From Mangrovicoccus sp049603835 (GTDB taxonomy: Bacteria > Pseudomonadota > Alphaproteobacteria > Rhodobacterales > Rhodobacteraceae), in contig JBMYSZ010000018.1 in the NCBI GenBank assembly GCA_049603835.1, positions 1 to 64,000 of the forward strand: 64,000 bases of DNA. Reading direction: 5' to 3'. Shown here one piece after another: positions 24,332 through 32,864 of this stretch (position 1 is the stretch's first letter; each line of letters starts with the position of its first letter). The notes beneath the pieces are model-generated. The model was given only the letters and a program-made list of their open reading frames with translations, was not told the DNA's origin and did not search any database. The position numbers and the translations under genes were made by a program.

Positions 24332-25252
24332 ATGGATATTAACAAAGATGCCCCTGACGGGATGGATTGGCTAGAAGCCGAACTTGCCGACACTTTGGAC
24401 GAAGATTTCGAGCTGGAAATCTCAGAGCCGGCTTTGTCCATGGAAATCCGCAAGATCTATAAGAAAGCCCATCCGCCAAGTCTGGAGCGACGCGATTATT
24501 TCCGCAAGCTCCTGGCGCTGCAATCAGAGCTGATCAAGCTGCAAGACTGGGTCGAGCATTCGAAAGAAAAGGTCGTGGTGATCTTTGAGGGCCGCGATAG
24601 TGCGGGCAAAGGCGGGGTCATCAAACGGATCACCCAACGTCTCAACCCGCGTGTTTGCCGCGTGGTGGCTTTGCCTGCGCCCACAGATCGCGAGAAAAGC
24701 CAGTGGTATTTCCAGCGCTATGTGCCGCATCTGCCCGCGGGTGGTGAAATCGTGCTGTTTGACCGGTCATGGTATAACCGCTCGGGCGTGGAAAAAGTCA
24801 TGGACTTTGCCACGGATGACCAGGTGGAACAGTTTTTCAATGATGTGCCGGAATTCGAACGCATGTTGGTGCGGTCGGGCATTCGTTTGATCAAATACTG
24901 GTTCTCGATCACAGATGAAGAGCAGCAGATGCGCTTTTTGATGCGGATCCATGACCCGATGAAGCAGTGGAAATTGTCGCCGATGGATCTGCAATCGCGG
25001 GTCCGTTGGGAGCAATATACCAAAGCCAAAGAGCAAACCCTGGCCCGCACCAATATTCCCGAAGCGCCCTGGTATATCGTGCCGGGCAATGACAAAAAAC
25101 GCGCGCGCCTGAATTGCATCGACCATCTGCTCAGCATGATCCCCTATGAGCCGGTGGAGCATGAAGAAGTTGTCTTGCCAGAGCGGAAATATAACCCCGA
25201 ATATGAGCGCTCGGTTCTACCGCCCGAGCTATATGTGCCGCAGAAATACTAG
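24332..25252 (+). CDS. ppk2: Polyphosphate kinase 2 (PPK2 family)
   Basis: A 306-residue P-loop kinase that uses polyphosphate to phosphorylate nucleotides, or runs in reverse. Walker A is EGRDSAGKGG and Walker B is VLFDRSWYNRSGVE; the lid-module Arg residues appear in TQRLNPRV and ALPAPTDREKSQWYFQRY. One PPK2 domain and a short acidic N-terminus place it near class I. ATG 24332 follows GGAGAGG. Together with the Ppx/GppA protein at 7545 it gives the cell both polyphosphate use and breakdown. Confidence 0.9.
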   Translation: MDINKDAPDGMDWLEAELADTLDEDFELEISEPALSMEIRKIYKKAHPPSLERRDYFRKLLALQSELIKLQDWVEHSKEKVVVIFEGRDSAGKGGVIKRITQRLNPRVCRVVALPAPTDREKSQWYFQRYVPHLPAGGEIVLFDRSWYNRSGVEKVMDFATDDQVEQFFNDVPEFERMLVRSGIRLIKYWFSITDEEQQMRFLMRIHDPMKQWKLSPMDLQSRVRWEQYTKAKEQTLARTNIPEAPWYIVPGNDKKRARLNCIDHLLSMIPYEPVEHEEVVLPERKYNPEYERSVLPPELYVPQKY

Positions 25253-25465
25253 GCGCTCTCGGATCTAAGCAGCCGATTTTTCACGGGGTCTTTGGTGGAT
25301 GCTGCGCGCATGTGCCAAGGGCCTTTTGCATTTTGAAACGCGATTTTTGCGGGCGATAGATAATTCCCAAGCCAGGTCAGGGATCTTTTACTTGAGGTGT
25401 GTCAATCATTTCATTTACCAATGAAAAAGAAGTGTAAAATTAACGATATCCTCAGGAAAAGCCGA

Positions 25466-25858
25466 ATGATCAAGATGAAGCCGCCCACCGCTGAGCAAAT
25501 CGCAGAAATGCGCAAGCGCCAAGAAAAAGAGAAAAGGGAATTAGACGCGGCACAATCTCGGCTTGAGATTGGCGCAATCATTGCCCTGAAAAACGCAAGG
25601 AAAAACCGACGCACGAAGCCCAAAACCCTGCATGAACTGATTTTGGAAGCGCATGAAACGGTGCAAACCCAAGAGCGCTTTCTGAAAACCGCCCCAACAC
25701 CGCAAATTCGGATCCAGATTCGCCAAAAGCTCAATACTGCGGTGAAATTTCGGAAGTTGCGCCTGGACAGTTTGCAAAAACTTGATCGCAAAAAGCATGG
25801 CATCATGCTCAAAACGCTTGGGCTGAAAAAAGTCTATGGCCAATATAAAAACGCGTAA
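25466..25858 (+). CDS. Small very basic coiled-coil protein, unknown
   Basis: A 130-residue, highly Lys/Arg-rich protein. Helical heptad-like runs occur in residues 5-40 (EQIAEMRKRQEKEKRELDA) and again near the middle. No Cys, no membrane segment, no known motif. ATG 25466 follows AGGAAAA at a good distance; in-frame starts 15 or 23 codons earlier have weak ribosome sites. The coding region is poorer in G+C than its neighbours, and it stands alone between ppk2 and a YqaA-type gene. Nucleic-acid binding is possible from charge alone. Possibly acquired. Confidence 0.5.
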   Translation: MIKMKPPTAEQIAEMRKRQEKEKRELDAAQSRLEIGAIIALKNARKNRRTKPKTLHELILEAHETVQTQERFLKTAPTPQIRIQIRQKLNTAVKFRKLRLDSLQKLDRKKHGIMLKTLGLKKVYGQYKNA

Positions 25859-25918
25859 TAGGTAAGGCAGGGGGCGGGCTTTGGGCTGGCCCCTTTTGTG
25901 CAATTGCGGGGGAGGATA

Positions 25919-26353
25919 ATGGCCGCTTATTTCGGCTTGTTTATCGCTGCCCTGGCCGCAGCAACGATTTTACCCTTTCAATCCGAATTGGTGCTTGTGG
26001 GGCTGCAACTTCAGGGCGGTTACCCGCTTTGGGCGCTTTTTGTGGTGGCGAGCTTGGGCAATATTCTGGGCTCGGTGATCAATTGGGGCTTGGGGCGAGG
26101 GATTGCCCGGTTTCGTAACAAGCGCTGGTTCCCGGCCTCAGAAAAGGATCTGGCGCGGGCAGAAGCCTGGTATCACCGTTATGGGCGCTGGTCTTTGCTG
26201 GGGGCTTGGCTGCCTTTTGTGGGCGATCCCTTGACCGTGGTTGCAGGCGTATTGCGCGAACCGATTTTGCCGTTTTTGGTCTTGGTGACCATATCCAAAG
26301 CCGGGCGTTATCTTTTCGTGATCTGGGCCGCGCAGGCTTGGGGCTCTTATTAA
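25919..26353 (+). CDS. YqaA-family (VTT/DedA-related) membrane protein
   Basis: A 144-residue membrane protein with the VTT/SNARE-associated Golgi fold. Indicators are LPFQSELVLVGLQ near the start, the re-entrant-type GNILGSVINWGLGRG, and GAWLPFVGDPLTVVAGVLREP with the conserved Gly/Asp/Pro. GGGGGAGG lies just before ATG 25919. It lacks the length of DedA proper and matches the short YqaA subgroup. Suspected role is phospholipid scrambling or undecaprenyl-phosphate recycling as in relatives, unproven for this subgroup. Confidence 0.78.
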   Translation: MAAYFGLFIAALAAATILPFQSELVLVGLQLQGGYPLWALFVVASLGNILGSVINWGLGRGIARFRNKRWFPASEKDLARAEAWYHRYGRWSLLGAWLPFVGDPLTVVAGVLREPILPFLVLVTISKAGRYLFVIWAAQAWGSY

Positions 26354-26435
26354 ACGGACGCGCCCGCTATGCGCGCGCGACGCTTTTTATGGGAGATCTG
26401 GCGAGATTCTCGCATTTAGCGGAGGTTGGACGATG

Positions 26436-27131
26436 TTAGACCGTCATCATGCCGCGAATTTCGTCTTCGTTCATCTCGGCACGGGCACCGGATTTGATGA
26501 TTTGACCGCGATCCATCACATAGAATGTGTCGCACAGATCGCGGGCGAAGTCGAAATATTGCTCCACCAGCAAAATCGCCATATCGCCTTTATCGCGCAG
26601 ATAACTGATCGCCCGGCCGATATCTTGGATGATCGAGGGTTGGATGCCTTCGGTGGGCTCATCCAGCACCAATAGGCGTGGTTTGGTGACCATGGCGCGG
26701 CCGATGGCCAGCTGCTGCTGTTGCCCGCCAGACAGGTCACCGCCGCGCCGGTTGAGCATATCTTTGAGCACTGGGAACAGCTCGAAGACTTCATCGGGGA
26801 CTTTGCGCTCGGATTTTGGCAGGGTGGCAAAGCCGGTTTCGAGATTTTCTTTGACCGTGAGCAGGGGGAAGATTTCGCGGCCCTGGGGCACGCTGGCAAT
26901 TCCGGCGCGGGCGCGAGCATCGGGTTTGAGCTTGGCTATATCGGCGCCTTCCCAAGTAATGGCGCCAGAGCTGATGGATTTGCGCCCAACGATAGTGCGC
27001 AGCAAGGTGGTTTTGCCCACGCCATTGCGGCCCAGAACTGTGGTGACTTTGCCCGGCTCGGCGGTGAGGGAAATGCCGCGCAGCGCCCGTGCAGCGCCGT
27101 AATGCGACTCTATATTATCTACGCTTAGCAT
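26436..27131 (-). CDS. urtE: Urea ABC transporter ATP-binding protein UrtE
   Basis: LivF-type ATPase, 231 residues. Walker A GRNGVGKTT, signature LSGGQQQQLAIGRAM and Walker B LLVLDEPTEGIQPS are readable. It is the last gene of urtABCDE and starts one base within the urtD stop region (TAATG), so translation is coupled. With UrtD it powers high-affinity urea uptake through UrtB/UrtC. The assignment to urea rather than branched-chain amino acids follows from the UrtA and UrtB sequences. Confidence 0.93.
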   Translation of the reverse strand: MLSVDNIESHYGAARALRGISLTAEPGKVTTVLGRNGVGKTTLLRTIVGRKSISSGAITWEGADIAKLKPDARARAGIASVPQGREIFPLLTVKENLETGFATLPKSERKVPDEVFELFPVLKDMLNRRGGDLSGGQQQQLAIGRAMVTKPRLLVLDEPTEGIQPSIIQDIGRAISYLRDKGDMAILLVEQYFDFARDLCDTFYVMDRGQIIKSGARAEMNEDEIRGMMTV

Positions 27132-27868
27132 TATCGCCCCAGATAGACTTCGATAACTTGTTCATTGGCCGAGACATGATCGAGCGAGCCTTGGGCCAGC
27201 ACATGGCCTTGATGCAGGACCGTCACCCGGCAATCCAGGGCTCGGACGAAATCCATATCATGCTCCACCACGATCACCGTATGTTTGCCGGCGATCGACC
27301 GCAGCAGCTCGGCGGTGCGCATGGTTTCCGCGTCGGTCATGCCTGCGGCGGGCTCATCGACGAGCAAAAGCTCGGGATCTTGGGCCAGCAGCATGCCGAT
27401 TTCCAGCCATTGCTTTTGCCCGTGGCTCAGAAGCCCTGCCAGCTCATTGCGTTGTGCGCTGAGTTTGACCAGCTCTAGCAGCTCGTCGATGCGGGTTTGT
27501 TCGGATTTGCTGCGCTTGTCGAAGAGGGTGGCCCAGATGGAGCGATCCGCTTTCAGGGCCAGCGCCATATTATCTTCGACGGTTTGGGTTTCAAAGACGG
27601 TCGGCTTTTGGAATTTGCGGCCAATCCCTAGTCGCGCAGTCCCTGCTTCATCGGACAGGGTCAGGTCTATATTTTGGTTCCACAGGACTTTGCCGCTATC
27701 GGGTCGAGTTTTGCCGGTGACGATATCCATCATTGTGGTTTTGCCAGCGCCATTAGGGCCGATAATCGCGTGAAGCTCGCCTTTTTCCACGGTGAGGGAG
27801 AGGTCATTGATGGCTTTGAACCCGTCAAAGCTGCGATTGACCCCATCGAGCATTAGTTGAACGGTCAT
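27131..27868 (-). CDS. urtD: Urea ABC transporter ATP-binding protein UrtD
   Basis: LivG-type ATPase, 245 residues, with Walker A GPNGAGKTT and the UrtD-typical signature LSHGQKQWLEIGMLL, Walker B LLLVDEPAAGMTDAE and switch His in VIVVEHDMDFV. The SHGQKQWLEIG variant of the ABC signature is a good marker of UrtD against LivG. It overlaps the urtC stop by 4 bases and leads into urtE without a gap. Confidence 0.94.
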   Translation of the reverse strand: MTVQLMLDGVNRSFDGFKAINDLSLTVEKGELHAIIGPNGAGKTTMMDIVTGKTRPDSGKVLWNQNIDLTLSDEAGTARLGIGRKFQKPTVFETQTVEDNMALALKADRSIWATLFDKRSKSEQTRIDELLELVKLSAQRNELAGLLSHGQKQWLEIGMLLAQDPELLLVDEPAAGMTDAETMRTAELLRSIAGKHTVIVVEHDMDFVRALDCRVTVLHQGHVLAQGSLDHVSANEQVIEVYLGR

Positions 27869-28956
27869 GCATGCACCTCGCTGGGTTTCGGTTTGCGGCT
27901 CAGCAGGCTTTCGATCACGCCGACCACGCCTTTGGGCATGAAGAGGGTGACAAAGATGAAGAGCCCGCCCAGGGCAAAGAGCCAGATTTCCGGCAGCCAG
28001 CTGGTAAGATAGGTTTTCGCCAGCGCTACCAGGATCGCGCCGAGAGCCGCGCCCACGAGTGTGCCGCGTCCACCGAGGGCAACCCAGATGACGATCTCGA
28101 TTGAGTTGGCGGGGCTGAATTCGCCGGGATTGATGATGCCGACCTGAGGCACATAAAGCGCGCCTGCGACCCCGGCCATCATGGCCGATACGGTGAAGAC
28201 GAAGAGTTTGTACTCCTCCACCCGGTAGCCGATGAAGCGGGTACGGCTTTCCGCGTCGCGAATGGCGATCAGGACTTTGCCGAGTTTGGAATTGGTGATG
28301 GCTTTGGCGATCAAGAGCCCAGCCGCGAGGGCGATGGCCGAGAGCACGAACAGCGCGGCCCGTGTGGTGTCGGATTGCAGATCGAAGCCGAGCACGTCTT
28401 TGAAATCGGTCAGGCCGTTATTGCCGCCAAAGCCCATCTCATTGCGGAAGAAGGCCAGGAGAAGGGCATAGGTCATGGCCTGGGTGATGATCGACAGGTA
28501 AACCCCGGTGACGCGGCTGCGGAAGGCGAACCAGCCGAAGATGAAGGCGAGCAGTCCTGGGGCGAGCAACACCATCAGGCAGGCAAACCAGAACATATCG
28601 AAGCCATACCAATACCAGGGCAGCTCCTGCCAGTTAAGGAAGACCATGAAGTCCGGCAGGTCGGGATTGGCATAGACGCCGCGATCGCCGATTTCCCGCA
28701 TCAGATGCATGCCCATGGCATAGCCGCCCAAAGCGAAAAAGGCGCCATGGCCGAGGCTGAGAATGCCGCAATAGCCCCAGACTAGGTCAAGCGCGACGGC
28801 CAGAAGCGCATAGCAAAGATATTTGCCCAGGAGCGAGACGATATAAGAGGGCACGGCTTGGCCCTCCATGGCGAGATTGCCATAGGGGATGGCGACGGTC
28901 AGCAGGAAGAGACCGGCAAGGAAGATGCCCATTCGGCGGTCGATCAGGCGCAGCAT
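27865..28956 (-). CDS. urtC: Urea ABC transporter permease UrtC
   Basis: LivM-type permease, 363 residues, about ten membrane segments. Family blocks: LDLVWGYCGILSLGHGAFFALGGYAMGM (shown in part), the long periplasmic-side insertion with LPDFMVFLNWQELPWYWYGF, and the cytoplasmic ATPase-contact loop around LIAIRDAESRTRFIGYRVEEYK. It ends overlapping urtD. Its start is separated from urtB by 214 bp containing two clover-leaf inverted-repeat elements, unusual inside this operon. Confidence 0.94.
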   Translation of the reverse strand: MLRLIDRRMGIFLAGLFLLTVAIPYGNLAMEGQAVPSYIVSLLGKYLCYALLAVALDLVWGYCGILSLGHGAFFALGGYAMGMHLMREIGDRGVYANPDLPDFMVFLNWQELPWYWYGFDMFWFACLMVLLAPGLLAFIFGWFAFRSRVTGVYLSIITQAMTYALLLAFFRNEMGFGGNNGLTDFKDVLGFDLQSDTTRAALFVLSAIALAAGLLIAKAITNSKLGKVLIAIRDAESRTRFIGYRVEEYKLFVFTVSAMMAGVAGALYVPQVGIINPGEFSPANSIEIVIWVALGGRGTLVGAALGAILVALAKTYLTSWLPEIWLFALGGLFIFVTLFMPKGVVGVIESLLSRKPKPSEVHA

Positions 28957-28987
28957 AGGGCGGCTCCGTTTGTCTTTTGGGGAAGGG

Positions 28988-29055
28988 CCGAAGCTTGGGG
29001 GGATCGACCCCCCGCGCTCCGGGCTGGGGCGAGGCCCAGCGGCGCTAAGCTTCGG
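28988..29055. repeat. Clover-leaf palindromic element 1 between urtB and urtC
   Basis: An outer perfect stem CCGAAGCTT (28988-28996) / AAGCTTCGG (29047-29055) encloses two hairpins: GGGGGG / CCCCCC around ATCGA (28997-29013) and GGGCT / GGCCC (29021-29037). It would form a three-way junction in RNA or a cruciform in DNA. Confidence 0.75.
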
Positions 29056-29088
29056 CGCTTGGAGTGTTGAGAAATGGCCTTGGAGCTA

Positions 29089-29145
29089 GCAGCCCCCGCG
29101 CGCAAGCGTGGGGCGCGGGCGAGGGGCTCGATGCCCCGAGGCTGC
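29089..29145. repeat. Clover-leaf palindromic element 2 between urtB and urtC
   Basis: An outer stem GCAGCC (29089-29094) / GGCTGC (29140-29145) encloses CCCGCGC / GCGCGGG (29095-29119) and GGGGC / GCCCC around TCGAT (29123-29137). The layout is that of element 1 read in the opposite direction, with a TCGA-containing loop in the distal hairpin. Confidence 0.75.
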
Positions 29146-29170
29146 GGGCTCTGCAATAAACCGAGACCGC

Positions 29171-30784
29171 TCATGACTCCACCGCCCGGCCGCGCACTGC
29201 AAAGAGACCGCGGGGCCGCTTTTGGATAAAGAGAATGATAAAGACCAGCACCAGGATCTTACCCAGCACCGCACCGGTCCAGGGCTCTAGGAACTTATTG
29301 GCAATCCCAAGGCTAAAGGCCGCTGCCAGCGTGCCCCAGATCGAGCCCGCCCCGCCAAAGACCACCACCATGAAGCTATCCACGATATAGCTTTGGCCCA
29401 AATTCGGCGACACATTATCGATCTGGCTCAGCGCCACGCCCGCAAGCCCAGCAATCCCGGCACCAAGGCCAAAGGTCATCGCATCCACCCAGCCAGTGCG
29501 AATACCCATATCCGCCGCCATCGCCCGGTTTTGTGTCACCGCGCGCATTTGCAGCCCGATCGGGGTCTTTTTCAGCACAAAGAGCAGCACAAAGAACACG
29601 GCTAGGGCAAAGAGCAAGATCCAAAGCCGGTTATAGGTGATCGTCATCTGGCCCACTTCAAACGCGCCAGACATCCAGCTTGGATTGCCCACTTCGCGGT
29701 TATTGGGGCCGAAGATCGAGCGCACGGTTTGCTGCAAGATCAGGCTAATCCCCCAGGTCGCCAGCAAGGTCTCCAAGGCGCGGCCATAGAGAAAGCGCAC
29801 ACAGCCGCGCTCAATGGCAACGCCAATCCCTCCGGCCACCAAAAAGGCCAGGGGCGCGGCGATCAAAAGCGACCAGTCAAAGAGCCAGGGCGCGCTATTG
29901 CGGATCAGCTCTTGCACCGCAAAAGTGGTATAGGCGCCCAGCATCACCAGCTCGCCATGGGCCATATTGATTACGCCCATCACCCCAAAAGTAATCGCAA
30001 GCCCAATCGCGGCCAGCAGAAGCACAGAGCCCAGCGAGAGGCCAAACCACACATTCTGTCCCATGGACCAAAGTTTTTGCGCTTGCTCGATTCGCTTCAC
30101 GGCCTCGGTAGCCGCGGCAGAGAGCGTAGGGTCATCCCCTTCAGCAATCGGGGACAGCACCGCCTTGGCCTCGGCATCACCGCGTTTTTGCAGCACGGCG
30201 ATGGCCTCCAGCTTCTGCGCTTCGCTCGCATCGCCAACAAGGCGGGTCACGGCCAAAGCCTCGGACAGGGCCTCGCTCACACGGCTGTCTTGTTCATCGG
30301 CGAGTACAGCGGCCAAAATCTCGGCCTGTTCTGGATCGGCGGCCTTAAACGCGGCCTCGGCCGCAGCCAAGCGCCGGGAGGGATCGGGATCGCGCAGGGT
30401 CAGCGTGCCGATAGCCGTGCGCAAAACCCGACGTAGGGAGTTGTTCACCTTGATCTTGGACGAGCCGCGCCGGGCCACAACGCCATATTCCTCGCCGGTC
30501 AACGCATCGCGTGCCAGATCTTCGCCGCCTTCTTCGCGGATAAAGACCACACGCTCATTGGATTTCAGCTTGTGCAAATTGCCCTCTAGCAGAGCCTCTA
30601 GCACAGAAATCGCTGCTGGATCGCCCGAGGCGGCGATCTCTTCGATCACAATGGCGCGGGCATCATATTTGCCCTCGGGCAGGGCAGTGACCAGCTCTTC
30701 GAAACTCGCGCTCCATGCCGCAAGCGGCAGAGTGACAAATAACAAGATGCTCAGGAGACGGAGGGGGCGAAGCAAATTCATCAT
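29171..30784 (-). CDS. urtB: Urea ABC transporter permease UrtB
   Basis: LivH-type permease of 537 residues. The first ~240 residues are a signal peptide (to about residue 25) plus a HEAT-like helical domain (AISVLEALLEGN, DPSRRLAAAEAAF), which is diagnostic of UrtB and absent from LivH. The membrane part then follows with AITFGVMGVINMAHGELVMLGAY and the ATPase-contact region TPIGLQMRAVTQNRAMAADMGI. It lies 98 bp after urtA, behind an attenuator-type hairpin. Confidence 0.93.
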   Translation of the reverse strand: MMNLLRPLRLLSILLFVTLPLAAWSASFEELVTALPEGKYDARAIVIEEIAASGDPAAISVLEALLEGNLHKLKSNERVVFIREEGGEDLARDALTGEEYGVVARRGSSKIKVNNSLRRVLRTAIGTLTLRDPDPSRRLAAAEAAFKAADPEQAEILAAVLADEQDSRVSEALSEALAVTRLVGDASEAQKLEAIAVLQKRGDAEAKAVLSPIAEGDDPTLSAAATEAVKRIEQAQKLWSMGQNVWFGLSLGSVLLLAAIGLAITFGVMGVINMAHGELVMLGAYTTFAVQELIRNSAPWLFDWSLLIAAPLAFLVAGGIGVAIERGCVRFLYGRALETLLATWGISLILQQTVRSIFGPNNREVGNPSWMSGAFEVGQMTITYNRLWILLFALAVFFVLLFVLKKTPIGLQMRAVTQNRAMAADMGIRTGWVDAMTFGLGAGIAGLAGVALSQIDNVSPNLGQSYIVDSFMVVVFGGAGSIWGTLAAAFSLGIANKFLEPWTGAVLGKILVLVFIILFIQKRPRGLFAVRGRAVES

Positions 30785-30841
30785 TGGCCTTCACAAACAG
30801 GAAGACTGCGGCCCAAGTCAAACAAAGGCCGCAGCATCGTC

Positions 30842-30869
30842 AAAAAGGGGCGGGGCGCTGTGGCCCCGC
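30842..30869 (-). terminator. Attenuator-type terminator between urtA and urtB
   Basis: On the minus strand GCGGGGC (30869-30863), a 6-base loop and GCCCCGC (30856-30850) are followed by CCC and TTTTT (30846-30842). It would let most transcripts stop after urtA, giving excess binding protein. Confidence 0.75.
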
Positions 30870-30882
30870 TAAAGTGCGCAGA

Positions 30883-32166
30883 TTATTCTGCAGAACCACC
30901 GCAAGTTTCGGTTTCGGTGTTGTAGTTGCCGCATTTCAGCTCAACCCAGTCAGAGACCAGCGGAGCGGATTCCGGCAGGTAATCGGACCATGCATCGCCC
31001 GGTACCAGACCTTCGGTTTCCCAAACAACGTCGAACTGACCATCGTCTTGGATTTCACCAACCAGAACCGGCTTGGTGATATGGTGGTTCGGCAGCATGA
31101 CAGATGTACCACCGGTCAGGTTCGGAACTTCGGTGCCCGGCAGAGCCGCGATCACAGCATCCGCATCAGTGGTGCCGGCGGCTTCTACCGCTTTCACCCA
31201 CATGTTGAAGCCGATGTAATGGGCTTCCATCGGGTCGTTGGATACGCGAGCTTCGTCGCCGGTGAATTCGATCCAGCTATCGATGAAGGCGTCATTTTCC
31301 GCAGTGTCCACGGACATGAAGTAGTTCCATGCGGCCAGGTGACCAACCAGCGGGCCAGTGTCCAGACCGGACAGCTCTTCTTCACCAACGGAGAAGGCTA
31401 CAACCGGGATGTCCTCGGCGGAGATGCCTTGGTTGCCCAGCTCTTTGTAGAACGGCACGTTTGCGTCACCATTGATGGTGGATACAACAGCGGTTTTCTT
31501 GCCTGCGGAGCCGAATTCTTTGATGTCAGACACGATGGTCTGCCAGTCAGAGTGACCAAACGGGGTGTAGTTGATCATGATGTCTTCGGCAGGGACACCT
31601 TTGGCCTGAAGGTAAGCTTCCAGGATCTTGTTGGTGGTACGCGGGTAGACATAGTCGGTACCGGCCAGAACCCAACGCTCAACGCTTTCGTTTTCCATCA
31701 GGTAGTCAACCGCCGGGATTGCCTGCTGGTTCGGTGCCGCGCCGGTGTAGAATACGTTGTACTGGGATTCTTCGCCTTCATACTGAACCGGGTAGAACAG
31801 GATCGAGTTCAGCTCTTCGAAAACCGGCAGAACCGATTTACGCGAAACGGAAGTCCAGCAGCCGAAAACAACATCAACGCCGTTACCTTCGATCAGCTCG
31901 CGCGCTTTTTCAGCGAATAGTGGCCAGTCAGACGCTGGGTCAACAACAACGGCTTCCAACATTTTGCCGTTCACGCCGCCTTTTTCATTCTGCTCTTCGA
32001 TGAGCATCAGCATTGCGTCTTTCAGAGTGGTTTCCGAAATCGCCATAGTGCCGGACAGCGAGTGCAGAATGCCCACTTTGATGGTGTCCTCAGCTGCCAG
32101 TGCAGTGGTGCCCATCAGAGCGGTCAGCGCGGATGCGCCGATAAGGGTCTTGGTGAAAGAAGTCAT
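30883..32166 (-). CDS. urtA: Urea ABC transporter substrate-binding protein UrtA
   Basis: Periplasmic receptor of 427 residues with a Sec signal peptide (FTKTLIGASALTALMGTTALA). The mature part has the UrtA-specific IKVGILHSLSGTMAISE, VVDPASDWPLFAEKARELI, the VFGCWTSVSRKSVLPVFEE block and LFYPVQYEGEE. These separate it from Leu/Ile/Val receptors. The gene opens the urt operon. Expression is probably nitrogen-controlled, as for urt genes elsewhere; see the upstream region. No urease gene is in the window. Confidence 0.96.
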   Translation of the reverse strand: MTSFTKTLIGASALTALMGTTALAAEDTIKVGILHSLSGTMAISETTLKDAMLMLIEEQNEKGGVNGKMLEAVVVDPASDWPLFAEKARELIEGNGVDVVFGCWTSVSRKSVLPVFEELNSILFYPVQYEGEESQYNVFYTGAAPNQQAIPAVDYLMENESVERWVLAGTDYVYPRTTNKILEAYLQAKGVPAEDIMINYTPFGHSDWQTIVSDIKEFGSAGKKTAVVSTINGDANVPFYKELGNQGISAEDIPVVAFSVGEEELSGLDTGPLVGHLAAWNYFMSVDTAENDAFIDSWIEFTGDEARVSNDPMEAHYIGFNMWVKAVEAAGTTDADAVIAALPGTEVPNLTGGTSVMLPNHHITKPVLVGEIQDDGQFDVVWETEGLVPGDAWSDYLPESAPLVSDWVELKCGNYNTETETCGGSAE

Positions 32167-32681
32167 GAAGTGTTCCCCTTACGGAAATGCGGGCAAAGGA
32201 TTTTCGCATGCAGCCATTGGCTACACGATCCTCCCGCTGGATTTTTGTCCCTGTTGCCGTGACCGCTGACCCCGTTGCCCCCGGTTCGGCTATGGCAAGC
32301 TCGGTTTCCCAGAATCCCTGCTTGCCGCGTGGGGACGGTGCGAATTGGCGCGGCTGTAGGGAACAGTCTTTGCGCCGAAAACCTGTCTAAGCTGTCAGGG
32401 AAATGCACCATAGATTAAAAAGCGTGCAATTATTGCATACAATGACGTATAAATAGGCGGCATGATAAATTCATGGATCGGGGAGCATGCATGGGTGTTG
32501 AAAGGCCGCCTTGCCTCCGCGGGATCCGGAAAATCTACGACCGCGAACAGCGCCTATTGAGTGGTGATATGCGGGTGCGCCAAGGCCGGGCAGCAAATCA
32601 TAAGAATTTTCGCTTTCCCCCATCTTTCTCGCTGGGGGCTCTTGACCGCCCGAATTGGATCCCTTAACACCCGCGCACCTT
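32167..32681. promoter_or_regulatory. urtA upstream region
   Basis: A 515-bp gap before tRNA-Met. At 32404-32428 TGCACCA and GCGTGCA form an imperfect inverted repeat overlapping TGCAATTATTGCA (32425-32437), loosely reminiscent of NtrC-type half-sites but with wider spacing. No clear sigma-54 box was found. A 64-codon ORF at 32473-32667 has no supporting features and is not called. Confidence 0.35.
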
Positions 32682-32758
32682 GGCGGAGTAGCTCAGTTGG
32701 TTAGAGCAGAGGAATCATAATCCTTGTGTCGGGGGTTCAAGTCCCTCCTCCGCTACCA
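32682..32758 (+). tRNA. tRNA-Met (CAT), elongator type
   Basis: A 77-nt clover-leaf. The acceptor GGCGGAG pairs with CTCCGCT (one G-T pair), the anticodon stem GAGGA / TCCTT holds loop ATCATAA with anticodon CAT, and the T-arm GGGGG-TTCAAGT-CCCTC is canonical. CCA is encoded. It lacks the C1-A72 mismatch of the initiator. A tRNA-Ile with lysidine-modified CAT cannot be fully excluded by eye. Confidence 0.92.
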
Positions 32759-32864
32759 TCACGGTTTCACAGAAAACTCTGATGGTAGCTGACATCCTCA
32801 GATATCCCCAACCTCCTGCTAGCATTGGCGAAGTTGAGCTTTCTTGGGGAAGCCGTTTTTAGAG

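Noticed and set aside
32404..32437. NtrC-binding sites upstream of urtA
   Set aside because: The half-sites are spaced wider than the usual NtrC palindrome and no sigma-54 box was found, so it is only mentioned as weak.
32473..32667. A 64-codon ORF upstream of tRNA-Met
   Set aside because: No ribosome site, unnatural residue mix, and no neighbour context.
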